A stretch of DNA of 64,000 nucleotides, from positions 10,233,424-10,297,423 of the forward strand of contig CAMZMU010000069.1 of the NCBI GenBank assembly GCA_947311845.1. The letters run 5' to 3'. Below the pieces are notes generated by a model. It had not been told where the DNA came from. It ran no database searches and saw only the letters and a program-made list of their open reading frames with translations. The stretch comes from Poa pratensis. Taxonomy: Eukaryota; Streptophyta; Magnoliopsida; Poales; Poaceae. This document shows, piece after piece, positions 11,602-22,337 of the stretch (the stretch's first letter is position 1; each line of letters starts with the position of its first letter). The position numbers and the translations under genes are program-made.

Positions 11602-11902
11602 CTCTAGTCAAGGATTTGTATCAGGAGGATGCAGCGTTTGATGCTTTCCTGTTGAGAGAAGGTCACTGGAAGTGGGGGCGACGATGCAACTGGAGATTGG
11701 ATCTCCTACAGCTGCTTGGAGCGCGCCAGAGCTAAAGGATCGACATGCATCCGGCGAAAGGCGGCGGAAGGGATTTGAGGATTCAGCAGGAGCACGAATA
11801 AATTGTGAGGGAAAGCAGGTGAGGTCAGAAGCGAGCGGAGCGAGCGCGGAAGCCGGCGACCGGAGGCGGAGAAGAAATTCCCGCTGAGAATCAGCTTATA
11901 TA
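11602..11902 (-). promoter_or_regulatory. possible promoter and leader exon on the minus strand
   Basis: Reading the minus strand, a TATA box (TATATAAG) lies at 11895-11902. It is followed by a pyrimidine-rich leader, a 14-codon upstream ORF starting at an ATGCATGTCG, and a good splice-donor context AG|GTAAAC at 11602/11601. LINE A sits directly downstream, so it would lie in the first intron of this unit. The exons on the far side of LINE A are not recognisable. This is inference from signals only. Confidence 0.3.
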
Positions 11903-12036
11903 CGTGTGGCAGCCCTTGAATTCCTGCATTTCATAGACTGAAATCTTAAGCGAAACGCAGGAGACAGGAATTTGTACTTGCGGTTGCAGCGATGCAGAAA
12001 GGCAAGGGAGCAGCAGGAGGTTCGAGTAGAACGGAC

Positions 12037-12402
12037 CTTCACGGAGTCGTAGGCGCCAACGCGGAGCACGCGGCCAGAGCGGACGGCCATGGCGACGGCG
12101 AAAAGGCGTGCGGGGTCAGCGGTGTACATGGTGGCGTTGGCCGCGAAGCGGCCCCGCGGCGGTGCCCTCGGGGCAGCGGCACGCAGCAGCGCCCTCAGGC
12201 GTGGGATCGATCTTGTGGCGGCGGAAGCCAACGGCGACCTCCGTGGCGGCCGTTTCCGTGCGACCCCGGCCTCGGACGCGAGGAGAGCCCCGTGGCCGGC
12301 GTGGAGCAGCGGCACCAAATTGGTTTGGCTGGTGGGGAAAAAATTCTTAGAAATCAACCACGCACACGCGCACACTCCTGCGAGCAAGTCATGGCGGCGC
12401 AT
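12037..12402 (-). pseudogene. orphan first exon of a LAF3-like amidohydrolase
   Basis: A 122-codon open segment starts at an ATG (12400-12402) with a short hydrophobic stretch (LLAGVCACAWLIS). It ends with NATMYTADPARLFAVAMAVR followed by SGRVLRVGAYDSVK. That end matches the start of the amidohydrolase domain (Amidohydro_3 family) of plant LAF3 (LONG AFTER FAR-RED 3)-type proteins, as known from the family pattern of a D/N-x-I-Y-T-x-D-P strand followed by A-V-x-x-G-R-I/V-x-x-V-G. A splice donor AAG|GTCCGT follows immediately. The remaining exons, which would carry the metal-binding residues, should lie to the left but are not found. A CT-rich leader precedes the ATG. I call it a broken or relocated gene fragment. 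A real exon with distant partners outside this window is unlikely because the strand points into LINE A and AT-rich DNA. Confidence 0.5.
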
Positions 12403-13790
12403 CTTCTCGTCGGTAGGTGCTCGATCTGATTCAGCGAGGAGGAACGGGGCGGCGACTTGGGGAAAGAGGGGATGGCGGAAGGGAGGGGCTGGGGGGAGGA
12501 AGGGGCGACGGCGGCGGCTCTCGGGGTGCGGGGAGGAGAGAGGGAGGCGGAACCAGCAGCAGGGAGAGCGTGGCGGACGGATTCGTCGGCGTCGCCCGAG
12601 GCCGCGAGAGAGAGAAGGGGGGAATCTGCGGATGATGGTGTTCGAAGGACCCTGAGTTTTCTGCAATTTGCAGTTAGGTCCATCTCCTCGTAAAGGCGTG
12701 GACCGCGGAGCACGCGCTGGATTTGCGAGGGGCATTTTTGCAAACATGGCATGAGGGCGACGTGCGGACCGCCCGATCGCCGTGCGACGGCGCTGATCGC
12801 TGCACTGTTCAACACTGTAGCAGACTGTAGGTGCTACAGTACCAGGGCCTCCCACAATTCGCGAAATGATATGTTGACGCGCTTTGAGTAACACTAAACC
12901 TGCTTTGACTCTTGTGCTGCACTTCTTTTTATCGTTCTTGCATTTTCGTTTGCGTTCCGGCTTCGTAGAAACTGACCCCTTTGGGCCTACGCAAGCCAGT
13001 TTTGCTAGGCCGCTACCCGCCGGCCTTTATACAGGTTGGGCTAACACTCGCGTCCTGGATGGGCCTCCATGAACATCACGTACCCGGCTACCGTTCTTTG
13101 CAAGTGCATGGGGGACAAATCATTCGGCTCCATAACTCGTGCAGGAGATGGGCACACAGTGTATCGTGGCATGGGCTCATGGTTTCCCCAGCAGAAGACT
13201 GGGTGCACTCGATGGGAGCGTATCGTTGGTGTCCATAATGAGGTTCTTTTTCAATTATTATAAAGTAAAAGTAAATAATTGTGGCCCTCTTTGAATGAGA
13301 AGACAACTAGATCCGGGAGCAGTACTGCGTTACTAGTCTACGAGTTCGCTGTGGATATTGGACAGGTGCTCGTCTCCCATTGGGAGTTACCCAATGAACA
13401 CTGCAGTTATCCTCCTCTCCTAGCGCCTTACCTGTCTCGTGAAAAATGTATGGTTTTCACCTTGCAAAGCAAGTGTTTTCACCAGCCACATTTCACCCAC
13501 AAATGGTACTACAAGAATCGCACGTACTACCACGTTCGTGCCTGCCTGCCACTAACCGGCCGGCCGATAACTCGTCACCATTGCTGCCTGCATCTGCAAT
13601 TCTGCATGCCGACGAGGAGAAGGAAAGATACAAAACCTCCGTGGTAAAGGCACCGAGCTCGCTTCCCCTTGCATAGATATATCTGCGTGTCCTTTCGCGA
13701 CGAGGCGAGATCGATCGGGCAAAGCCAAACCAAAAGCAGGGACAGCGACGGGTGAGAGCTCGATCGTCTCCGGCGATAAAATCTACTCAC
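12403..13790. other. intergenic DNA, GA-rich leader region and promoter-like sequence
   Basis: 12403-12640 is GA-rich on the plus strand and could be the 5' leader of the minus-strand exon at 12402. A 27-bp hairpin (arms actgtagca and tgctacagt, 9-base loop) lies at 12814-12840. From 12900 to 13790 I see no supported coding feature. Confidence 0.4.
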
Positions 13791-14024
13791 ATGCATGCCT
13801 CCACCGGCACCTGGGGCCATGCCGCCATGGGCGCGCAGCCGGCCGGGTCCCGCCGCCTTCTGCGAGCCGAAGACGTTGACAAACGGCACGGCAGACAACG
13901 GCCGGCCGGTGAAGTCGCCGGTACGGCAGAGCGGCGAGTTTAATTGACGCTGCCGTCCGGCCCGGCCGTGCCGGCGTCGGCGGTCGGAGTCCATCTCGAG
14001 CCCATCCGGCTCTGAGCGGGCCAT
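13791..14024 (-). other. possible isolated 5' exon, function unknown
   Basis: A 78-codon minus-strand open stretch runs from an ATG at 14022-14024 to a perfect plant splice-donor context CAT|GTGAGT at 13791/13790. It includes SPLCRTGDFTGRPLSAVPF. A TTTAAAT-type TATA-like element lies upstream near 14230. No downstream exon is found and I do not recognise the peptide. It may be chance. Confidence 0.2.
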
Positions 14025-15809
14025 ACCGTGCCACTCCTAGTGGAGCGGCGTGAGCATGGGCGCAGCAACTGCTGCTGTCTGGCCAATCCGGTGCCGAACT
14101 GAACTGTACACATAGCAGCAGGCAGCAGCGAGCCCAGTGTCTCGTACCCGTAGCTATACCTATACGTACGTAGGAGTACTACTACTAACAGTTTTTGTCA
14201 TCACCGTGCCACGAGACGAGCTCCCATTTAAACACACCCAAAAAGATATGTCGACCCGTAACTTAGCGCATCAAGAAATGTTAAGCTTCAAGATATGTGT
14301 GTGACCCTATGCTAAATCTGCCGTATCAAGAAATGTTTGGATCTTTTCTGGTTCATGTCAAGTTAAGCTTCAAACGCCAACCAACATTGTCAAAGATCAA
14401 ATTCAAGTTTAAATTCTCTCATTCTCGATGATCATCTTGTGTCAAATCACTCATGCCGTCACGATAATTGAGAGGGATTTCTTATCCGAGAAGCAAGCTG
14501 GACCTCGAACACCTGCAAACGTCAGCATCATCATCCTAAATCTCATCTTCCAACGATGGCGAATCATCGAATAAAATTGCACGAAAGGGCCCAACGACGA
14601 ACTCAACTACACGGTCAACCTCAAAATCAGCTACGGCAACAGACTAAAATCGAGGTTGGCAAGATTCTAAACCACAACTACATATAAATTGAGGATACTT
14701 ATCCCCAAATCAGGTCACGGTGTGAGCGGCATCGACGAGCGAGTCAGGGCCAGAGGAGGCCGGGAGACTAGGGCGACGGCTAACCGGCTCAAGACTAGCC
14801 AGCGGGATTCCCCTTAAGCTACTCGCCAGTTCCATGGCGCGCGACGGCCGCTCGGGGTTCGGGTCCTCACGGGCGGAAGGGAACGACCGGCGAACTGTGA
14901 GATTTTGGATGGCGGGAATGCCACAGCGGACGACGTTGGGCTAATAGGCCGGCCGGTGTTGAAGAGGGAAAGACAAAGCCGGCGGTGGTGATAGGAAAGG
15001 CGGCGCTGAAATTTCAGCCGGTCAAGCATTTCCGCGAAATGAGGGTAAAAAAATGGGAAAGGGCAACATCAGACATTTGAAATAGTGGATAATGCAAAAC
15101 TCAAACTCTTTCAAATCTGTCAGATTTTTTTTGTAGCTCAAAATATGAATTATTTTGAACTGAGATTTTGCACACTGATATAAAGCATCATTATCTATAA
15201 ATAGGATTGTTCTTAGAAAAAAATTAAAACTAGAAATATGATTTTTGAATTGATTGGAATAAAGCGCTCACTGGTGCCATTAATTGCACTTGCTTCACGT
15301 TTTTTTCTATTCGTTTGACGAGAGTTGGGTTGGGTGGGGCTTGGGTACGTACGATATGGGCCTCGCATTGATGAGATGTGCCATGCATAGCATTGTGATC
15401 CTCCGATCCGATCCGGTCGCCTCAATAATTCACGACGGCACGAGGAACGTCTGACCTCCGAACCGTGCCGTGTTCCGCTGTTCCTTCAAAAATGCACTCT
15501 GTCTAGTGTAGCTGTGTAGGTCTCATCTCACCCTACAAACTCGATCTTTGTATTAAAGAGTCGTTTTGGCCGTTGATTTGACCAGAATTGATCAATGGTG
15601 GTGTTGCCATTGCGTGTCACGGGCGAAGCATGTGCGGCCTAACTGGACTTAGTATGTATACTGTGATATTAGTAAGCAAGTAAGGTAGGTGGTCGTCCAT
15701 GTACGGATCTTGACATACGCAGTACAGTACGGTGTGCTCGGGGTTAGAGTTTAAAAGATCCTCAAAAAATGTTATTAATTTATTTCGATAGAAGTACCAA
15801 ACCATTGTA
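14025..15809. other. intergenic DNA without a recognisable gene
   Basis: No credible ORF, RNA gene or complete transposon. 15080-15235 is AT-rich and contains words (tgtagctcaaaat, gaattattttgaactgag) typical of the AT-rich foldback elements found intact at 16430-16800, so it is probably a fragment of such an element. Confidence 0.45.
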
Positions 15810-16012
15810 AATACTAGCAAGATACCCCGCGCGTTGCAACGGATATTATTTTTTATGTGCTCCTCGTAGACCGAATCTTGTATTCATTTTAATTTTCGTG
15901 AGAATTATTCAAACAAACTCGCCCGCATTCTTTACTATGAAACTAAAGAAATTTGATTAAACTGAAGACTAAATCTTGTATTCATTTTAATTTTCATGAT
16001 AATTATTAATTG
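15810..16012. repeat. grass dispersed repeat with internal ~98-bp duplication
   Basis: It starts with atactagcaagataccccgc followed by gcgttgcaacgg, a recurrent end sequence of an abundant dispersed repeat in grass genomes. The segment aatcttgtattcattttaat occurs twice (about 15874 and 15971), about 98 bp apart, in otherwise similar context. Non-coding. Confidence 0.5.
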
Positions 16013-16106
16013 CTCCCTCCGGTCCATAAAAACTGTCGTGAGAAAACAGCGTCGGCAGCACAAGTCGTACGTATAACCTACGGCGTTTTTTTCGGATCGA
16101 AGGGAG
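16013..16106. mobile_element. Stowaway MITE
   Basis: A 94-bp element beginning ctccctccggtcc and ending ggatcgaagggag, whose reverse complement is ctcccttcgatcc. This is the classical Stowaway (Tc1/mariner-derived) terminus. TA follows the right end. The left flank is TG, so the TA target duplication is mutated on that side. It carries no coding sequence. Confidence 0.85.
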
Positions 16107-16429
16107 TATTTATTATTGTGCTAGTTAATTAATAATAAGAATAGATCACATGTATGAATATATTTTATTAATAAATGTGGGATGACATGGATACATGAGT
16201 AGCTCAAATAGTGGATGATGTAGACACCTTGCATGTAGAGATAGACTAATTTAATGCATGTTAGTGGAGTTTGACCTATAGAGATAGAAAAACCTCTATT
16301 GGCTTGGTCTAATTCACGTTGCGTCTAACCTCTTCAATCGCGGTCTGTTACAAACATGTTTGGAATTGGCTATAGAGAATTTCATGCCGTTGTAGAAAAT
16401 ACTTGTGGGGGCGGAAAGTGTCTTTTGCT

Positions 16430-16800
16430 CCTGGGCACGAATGGTCCAGCCACTTAAAAAATTTGAAAATCGTATTTTCGAGTTTAAAAAAATCTGAAAA
16501 ACAAATTGTATTTAGGTAATGGTGTATCCCACAAACTTGTAAAATATGATTTCTAAATACTGTTCATTATGGGCTACATAAAAATGACAAAATTTGTTAA
16601 AATTTAGAGATTTAAAACTATGCATACTAGATCTAGACTTTTGTTATTTTTCTGTAGCTCAAAACACAAAATATTTAAAAAAAATTGCACGTATATGGGA
16701 TATACCATTGGCTACATTCATAATATTTTTCAAACATAATTGAAACTCATAAATATAATTTTCGATTTTTTTAAAAGGCATAAAGACAGCAGCCCGCGAG
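16430..16800. repeat. AT-rich foldback element, intact
   Basis: The two halves are imperfect reverse complements. Left-half words ggtgtatcccacaaacttgt and gggctacataaaaatgacaa correspond to right-half caatggtatatccc and tttgagctacagaaaaataac read on the other strand. The same family recurs at 60310-61385. There is no coding frame. The long hairpin structure suggests a non-autonomous MITE or foldback transposon. Confidence 0.65.
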
Positions 16801-16918
16801 CCAAAAATCTCCACTCCTTGTGGGGCTGCAACCTTATTGATCTTTGTGCCTCAACCAGAATGTTGATGTTTTCGATTAAAAAAAGGTCGCAGTTTATGTA
16901 AGTTTTTTTTATTTGTGA

Positions 16919-17035
16919 CTTTTTTTACGACACATAGTACAACACAGACGCACACAAATATATGCACACACTCACCCCTATGAACACGCGTATACCCTAC
17001 CCCTATGAGCATCTCCGAGAGACTGAGCCGACAGG
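16919..17035 (-). repeat. 3' fragment of a retroposon
   Basis: A T-run (minus-strand poly-A) is followed by the words cactcacccctatgaacacg and ccctacccctatgagcatct, then ccgagagactgagccg. I recognise this combination as the 3' end of an abundant LINE- or SINE-type retroposon in cereal genomes. No ORF remains and the 5' part is missing. Confidence 0.4.
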
Positions 17036-18145
17036 TTTGTTTGTTATCTAATCATACATACACGCAGTATTCACTCGGGGCCACCAACATCACACTGGTA
17101 TGCTATCAAGTGGAGCGGGTAGCTAACAAGGTTTTTGCGCTACACAGATGGCAGCGTAATCTGGTCCTTCGTCATCTTAGTCCACTTTATCCATAATTAA
17201 AAGCAAGAGTGTACTCTGCAGACACACTAGAGTGGCATTTTAAAGATCCCCGGCCTCGCCAAAACAACCATGCGTCTGTCAGCCACTGCCCACAGCACAT
17301 CCTTTTTGCCAAGTGTTCCGTTTCACGTCCATCGATCCCCACATCACGAAACTCCTCAAGAACTGCTAGTAGCACCAGTAGTAGTACCTGCTTATCCTAT
17401 TCCCCGTGATGTGACGCACGGACGTCGATCAAACAGGGACGAGCTCAACAGCGACAACTCGCGGCCGGCGACGCGTACGTGGCTCCGTGATCCTGCCGGG
17501 ATGCTCTCCGCAAAGCCAAAGCGGAGGAGCTCCGGTGAGTTGACCTATCGCTGCCAGCCGTGGCCGGTGGCGGCTGCAAGTACCGATGGCCGGAAGGAGT
17601 TGGACAGTAGAGTTGAGCGGAGCCGGACGTACGCCTGGGCGCTGTGCCATGCATGCAGGGCTGCTGCTGTCATCGTGCAGATCACGTGGCCGTGAACTTC
17701 TGTACTGGGCTACTGTGATGATCTGGCTCTCTCTGCCCGTCGTCGTTCGGCTGAGCTATGCAAGTTTTTCGAATAGGAAATCTGCAGAAGCACACGGTTG
17801 CAAGTAACAATGGCTACTTGCCGACTCTTCTGCTGACAAGAAGGAACCAGTTTAGGCGGTTTTGGACACCTCCTGATGATCGATCTTTTGAAATGGAGCG
17901 GATTAGGTTACGCCGTGGTGCTTTTCTGGCGCCGATGAGCCATGCATACGAGAAAGCGCCGGCGTGCTGATGATTAGCTTGTGGAACACTACGCGTCCAT
18001 GGTGGCGAGTCTTTTAAAAATCATCAGTGATAGAGTACTTGCAGTAGTACCACTACCTAAACCTACGCGATCTCCTCCCCTACCTGCTTTTCTCCAGATC
18101 TACTGATCTAGTACTAGTGATCTCCATCACACATGAGTAACGGAA
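17036..18145. other. intergenic DNA without a recognisable gene
   Basis: Mixed composition, with a GC-rich stretch at 17420-17700. The short open frames in it show no protein family I recognise. Confidence 0.4.
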
Positions 18146-18161
18146 AGGCGGCTTGCTTGTT
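18146..18161. repeat. left target-site duplication of LINE B
   Basis: The 16-mer aggcggcttgcttgtt is repeated exactly at 24056-24071. Confidence 0.92.
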
Positions 18162-18200
18162 TTTTTTTTTTTTTTTGAACACAGAATGCATTAACACAAA

Positions 18201-21200
18201 CTAGACTTGAGCTGGACACCCGCCAGCAATCAGGTATTTTACATGGGAAGGAAAAGGGTCTAACCACACCTCGTGATTTCCTTCCTCCAAAGTAAACCCA
18301 AAAGCAGCAAAGTTGTGAGCTAAGGTATTACATGTTCTAGGACACACTAAAATTTTATAACTCTGAAAGGAGTATCTCAAGAACATCTTCATTTCCTTGA
18401 ACAACGCCCCTAAAACTGAATCATCATAAGCATCACTAGTCAGCGCTTGCTTCAGCACCGTGGCGTCCGTCTGTAAGATAATTCTGATACACCCCATTCT
18501 TGCAGCTTCCCACATAGCATGGAACATTGCCAAAGCCTCCGCTTGGAGTGAATTAGCAATGGATACCAGGTTTCCAGCTCCAGCAGTAAGCACTTCCCCT
18601 CGGATGTTTCTTATGGTAAAACCCCATCCACCTGAAAGGATTGATTCTCTGAAAGCCCCGTCTGAATTTATTTTGACAAAATCCACTGGCGGGGGAGTCC
18701 ATACCTGCGTTTTGCTCTGTTTCTTCTCTTTTGACTTCCTCAAATGTTCCCAGTAATCTGCAAAAAGGAGTTGGCATGAGAAAGCTACCTCATTTGTGCT
18801 TCTGATTTTTTCCCCTGATTTGCCTTATTTCTTTCGAGCCACCAGGTCCAAAAGAGAGAGCAGATTTTCATACACTTCTCCTCGCTCATATTTAAAATGT
18901 TTAAAACCACCCATTTTGCATTTGGGCAGTTTTCCAGCATCACTCGTTCCTCCTCCATTCCTACTGTCCTCCAAAGGACTTTGACCATTTTGCATTTGAG
19001 AAAACAATGTCCACCATCTTCATCTAACCTAAAGCATGTTGGGCATCTTGTGTCAAGTCCAATGCCTCTTCTCTTCAGTTTTGTTCTAAGAGGAAGACTA
19101 TTATTTGCAAGACGCCAAATAAAATGTTTAAGCTTCCCAGGGAGTGGAAATGCCCACAACTTTTTCCATGGAATCCTGTTTCTCCCTTCTACATTATTTG
19201 CCATGGATGTTTCTCCATAATCCTCTTCTTTTCGTTGGTTATCAATTACCACCTGGTAAGCCGATTTGACTAAAAACACTCGTCTTTTATCAAAATGCCA
19301 GGCTATGCTGTCTTCAACTCCCTCATAAATTGGAATGGAACTTATGATTTTTGCCTCTTCTTGATTGAATGCCTGTTGAACAAGCTGCATATCCCAATCA
19401 TGTGACACCGGATCAATTAATTCAGCAACCTTCGTGATAATCTGGTTACCTCTACTAGACTTAATCATTCTTGAGCTGTCCCTCGGAAGCCAAGGGTCCT
19501 TCCAAATGTTGATATTCTGTCCATCCCCAACCCTCCAAATGATACCATTTTTCAGAATTTGCACACCCTTTAAGATACTTCTCCAGCAGTAAGAAATTCC
19601 TTCTTTTGCTTCAGCATGCAGGATATTCTCGTTTGGGAAATATTTTGCTTTCAATACTTGGGCAGAAAGTGATGAAGGGTTTTTCAATATCCTCCAAGCT
19701 TGCTTTGCTAACATGGCTAAATTGAAAGAGTATAAGTCTCTAAAACCCAACCCTCCTTCCTTCTTTGGCTTGGTTAGGTTTTCCCAACTTACCCAATGTA
19801 TCTTGTTTTCCTTGTCCACATTATTCCACCAGTATTTCCCTATCATGGCACTAATTTCATCACATAGGGTTTTGGTGATCTCAAAGCAGGTCATAGCATA
19901 TACCGGAATAGCCTGAGCCACGGCCTTAATTAAAATTTCCTTGCCTGCCTTTGATAGCAGCCTATATTTCCAACCTTGCAATATTTTCCAAATTCTCTCC
20001 TTAAGATACTGAAAAGCCTTTGTTTTGGACTTACCAATGAAAATTGGAAGTCCTAAGTATTTGCCCGAAAAGCCTTCCTTTTGGATGTTTAGCTGCGCCA
20101 TCAAGTCCTCCTTTACTTCTCTTTTTGTGTTCTTGCTGAAATGAATAGCAGACTTCTCTTTGTTCACTACCTGGCCTGAACAAGCTTCGTAAATATTTAG
20201 GATGCTGTTAAGCTCCTGCACACACTCATTATTTGCTTCCACAAGAAGGAGGGAGTCATCTGCAAAAAGAAGATGGCTTACACTTGGTGCATTATAACAA
20301 AGTTTAATTCCTTTCAACTTTCCTCTTTTTTCAGCGTCATGTAACATGGCTGAGAAGCCTTCCGCACAAATCAAAAATAAATAAGGGGAAAGGGGATCAC
20401 CTTGGCGGAGTCCCCGTTCTGGAATGATGGATTCAGAAGCGTCACCATTCACCCTTATTTGATATCTAACAGTTGTGACACAATTCATTATCAGCTCAGT
20501 CCATTTTTTACTGAACCCCATTCGAATCATAATATCATGCAGAAATTTCCATTCCACTCGGTCATAGGCTTTACTCATGTCCAGTTTGATCGCAGCATAG
20601 CCCTTTTTTCCATTTCTCTTCCTCTGCAAGAAATGTGTCAGTTCATATGCTAGGAGTATATTATCAGAAATTATTCGTCCTGGAACAAAAGCACTTTGAT
20701 TTGCAGAAATGATATCAGGAAGAATAAGTTTCAGTCTGTTTGTTATCACCTTAGAGATTAACTTGTAGACAACATTACACAGACTTATTGGTCTCAAATC
20801 CTTCATTTTCTCCGGATTTGCGCCTTTTGGAATGAGAACTATCATTGTGTTGTTCCAGCCATCCGGCATTTGTCCTCCCTTGAGTACCTTTAAAACTTCA
20901 TTTGTGACCTGATTGCCAACAGTGCTCCAAAATCTTTTGAAAAACACTGCTGGCATACCATCAGGTCCTGGTGCCTTCAAGTCCCCTATGCTCGCAAGAG
21001 CATTTTCACCTCTTCTTCTGTGTACTCAGAACAGAGGATGTTATTCATTTGCGCCGTGACTTTTGGCTGAACTGCACTTAAGATCTCCTCATTATTACTT
21101 TCCCCTACAGCTGACGAGAAAATGCTGAAAAAATAGTCTGTGATGTGTTGTTTCAGATGGTCTGTATTTTCTATCCAGACTCCATCTTCTCTTTTCAGCC

Positions 21201-22337
21201 TTTTGATAGTATTTCTTTTCTTCCTGTCTGAAGCGAAGGCATGGAAGAAAGATGTATTCTTGTCCCCAGCTTGTAACCATTTTACATGGGCTCTTTGTTT
21301 CCATTGTGTATTTAATTGCTGCTCAAGCCTTTCCAATTTTTCTTTTAAGAAATGTTCTCTATTTACTCTTTTCTGATTTATGTCCCCTCTTCTGACTTCT
21401 TCTAGGCTCTTTTTTAGTTGTTTTATCCGCTTTTGAAGATCACCCAAGACATTTTGATCCCAATCCTTCAGATCTGTAGCTATCCTCTGAAGTATTTGTG
21501 CCACATTGCATTCGTGAAATGCACTTGCAGCACCCCAGGCATTATTCACAATTGTTTCACAGTCCTCCTCACCCAGCCATCTTGCTTCAAATCTGAATTT
21601 GTTTCTTTCATTCCTGACCTTTAGGTAACTTAGAGATGCCTCCACTTGAATAGTTAGTGGTCTGTGATCTGAATGCCTTGGATCCCCATTCACTACTGTA
21701 TAGGCAGGAAACCGGTTGCACCATTCCTTTGTTGCCACAGCACGGTCTAATCTTTCTTTTATGTAATTGCTTGCATTATGGCTATTGTTCCTCCATGTAA
21801 ACTTATCTCCTTTACATCCTAAATCCCGTAAGCCACAATCAGCTAGTGCCATTCTGAAATTTTCCATAAGTTTCCTGTTCCGTGGAGGACCACCCTTTTT
21901 TCATTTCCATACATTATCTCATTAAAGTCCCCTGCACAAAGCCACGGAAGCTTCATTCGCTCCTTCAGAATTCTCAACAGTTTCCAAGTCCTTTCTCTCT
22001 TCTCTGTCGCTGGCTCCCCATAAATTCCAGTGAAGCGCCATTTGAAGCCATCTTGTTCAGTGATGCCTATGTCAATGTGGTATCTTGAGAAGCTAAACAA
22101 AGTTGCATTTATATGGCTCCTCCAGAAGATGACCAGACCACCACTTCTTCCCTCACAATTTCGTACCACCATATTGGGAAACCTTAGTACACTTTTAAAC
22201 CAAAGCATCCTGTTCTCATCCATTTTAGTTTCAGATAAAAACAAGATGTCGGGGTCCACCTGCTTCTGTAACTCCAGAAGCCCACGAACTGCCGGGCCAT
22301 TCCCCAATCCCCGGCAGTTCCAGACTACTATTCTCAT
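18201..22337 (-). pseudogene. LINE B ORF2 (endonuclease, reverse transcriptase, RNase H), three frameshifts
   Basis: It starts with MRIVVWNCRGLGN, the standard N-terminus of a plant LINE APE endonuclease. LFLSETK, CAGDFNEI and HSDHRPL follow across a one-base shift near 21880. A second shift near 20985, in an A-run, precedes KAPGPDGMP. The reverse transcriptase then reads with LRPISLCNVVYK, KLDMSKAYDRVEW, GLRQGDPLSPYLF and the catalytic LLFADDSLL. The zf-RVT domain (TRCPTCFRLDEDGGHCFLKC) is near the end of this frame. A third shift near 18790, at an A6 run, leads to a RVT_3-type RNase H of about 180 residues with NSDGAF, EALAMFHAMWEA and QTDATV. All three breaks are single-base and lie at or beside homopolymers. 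Confidence 0.92.

Noticed and set aside
12814..12840. Hairpin considered as the 3' end of a Helitron
   Set aside because: The 9-bp-arm hairpin is real, but no CTRR end follows at the expected distance on either strand.
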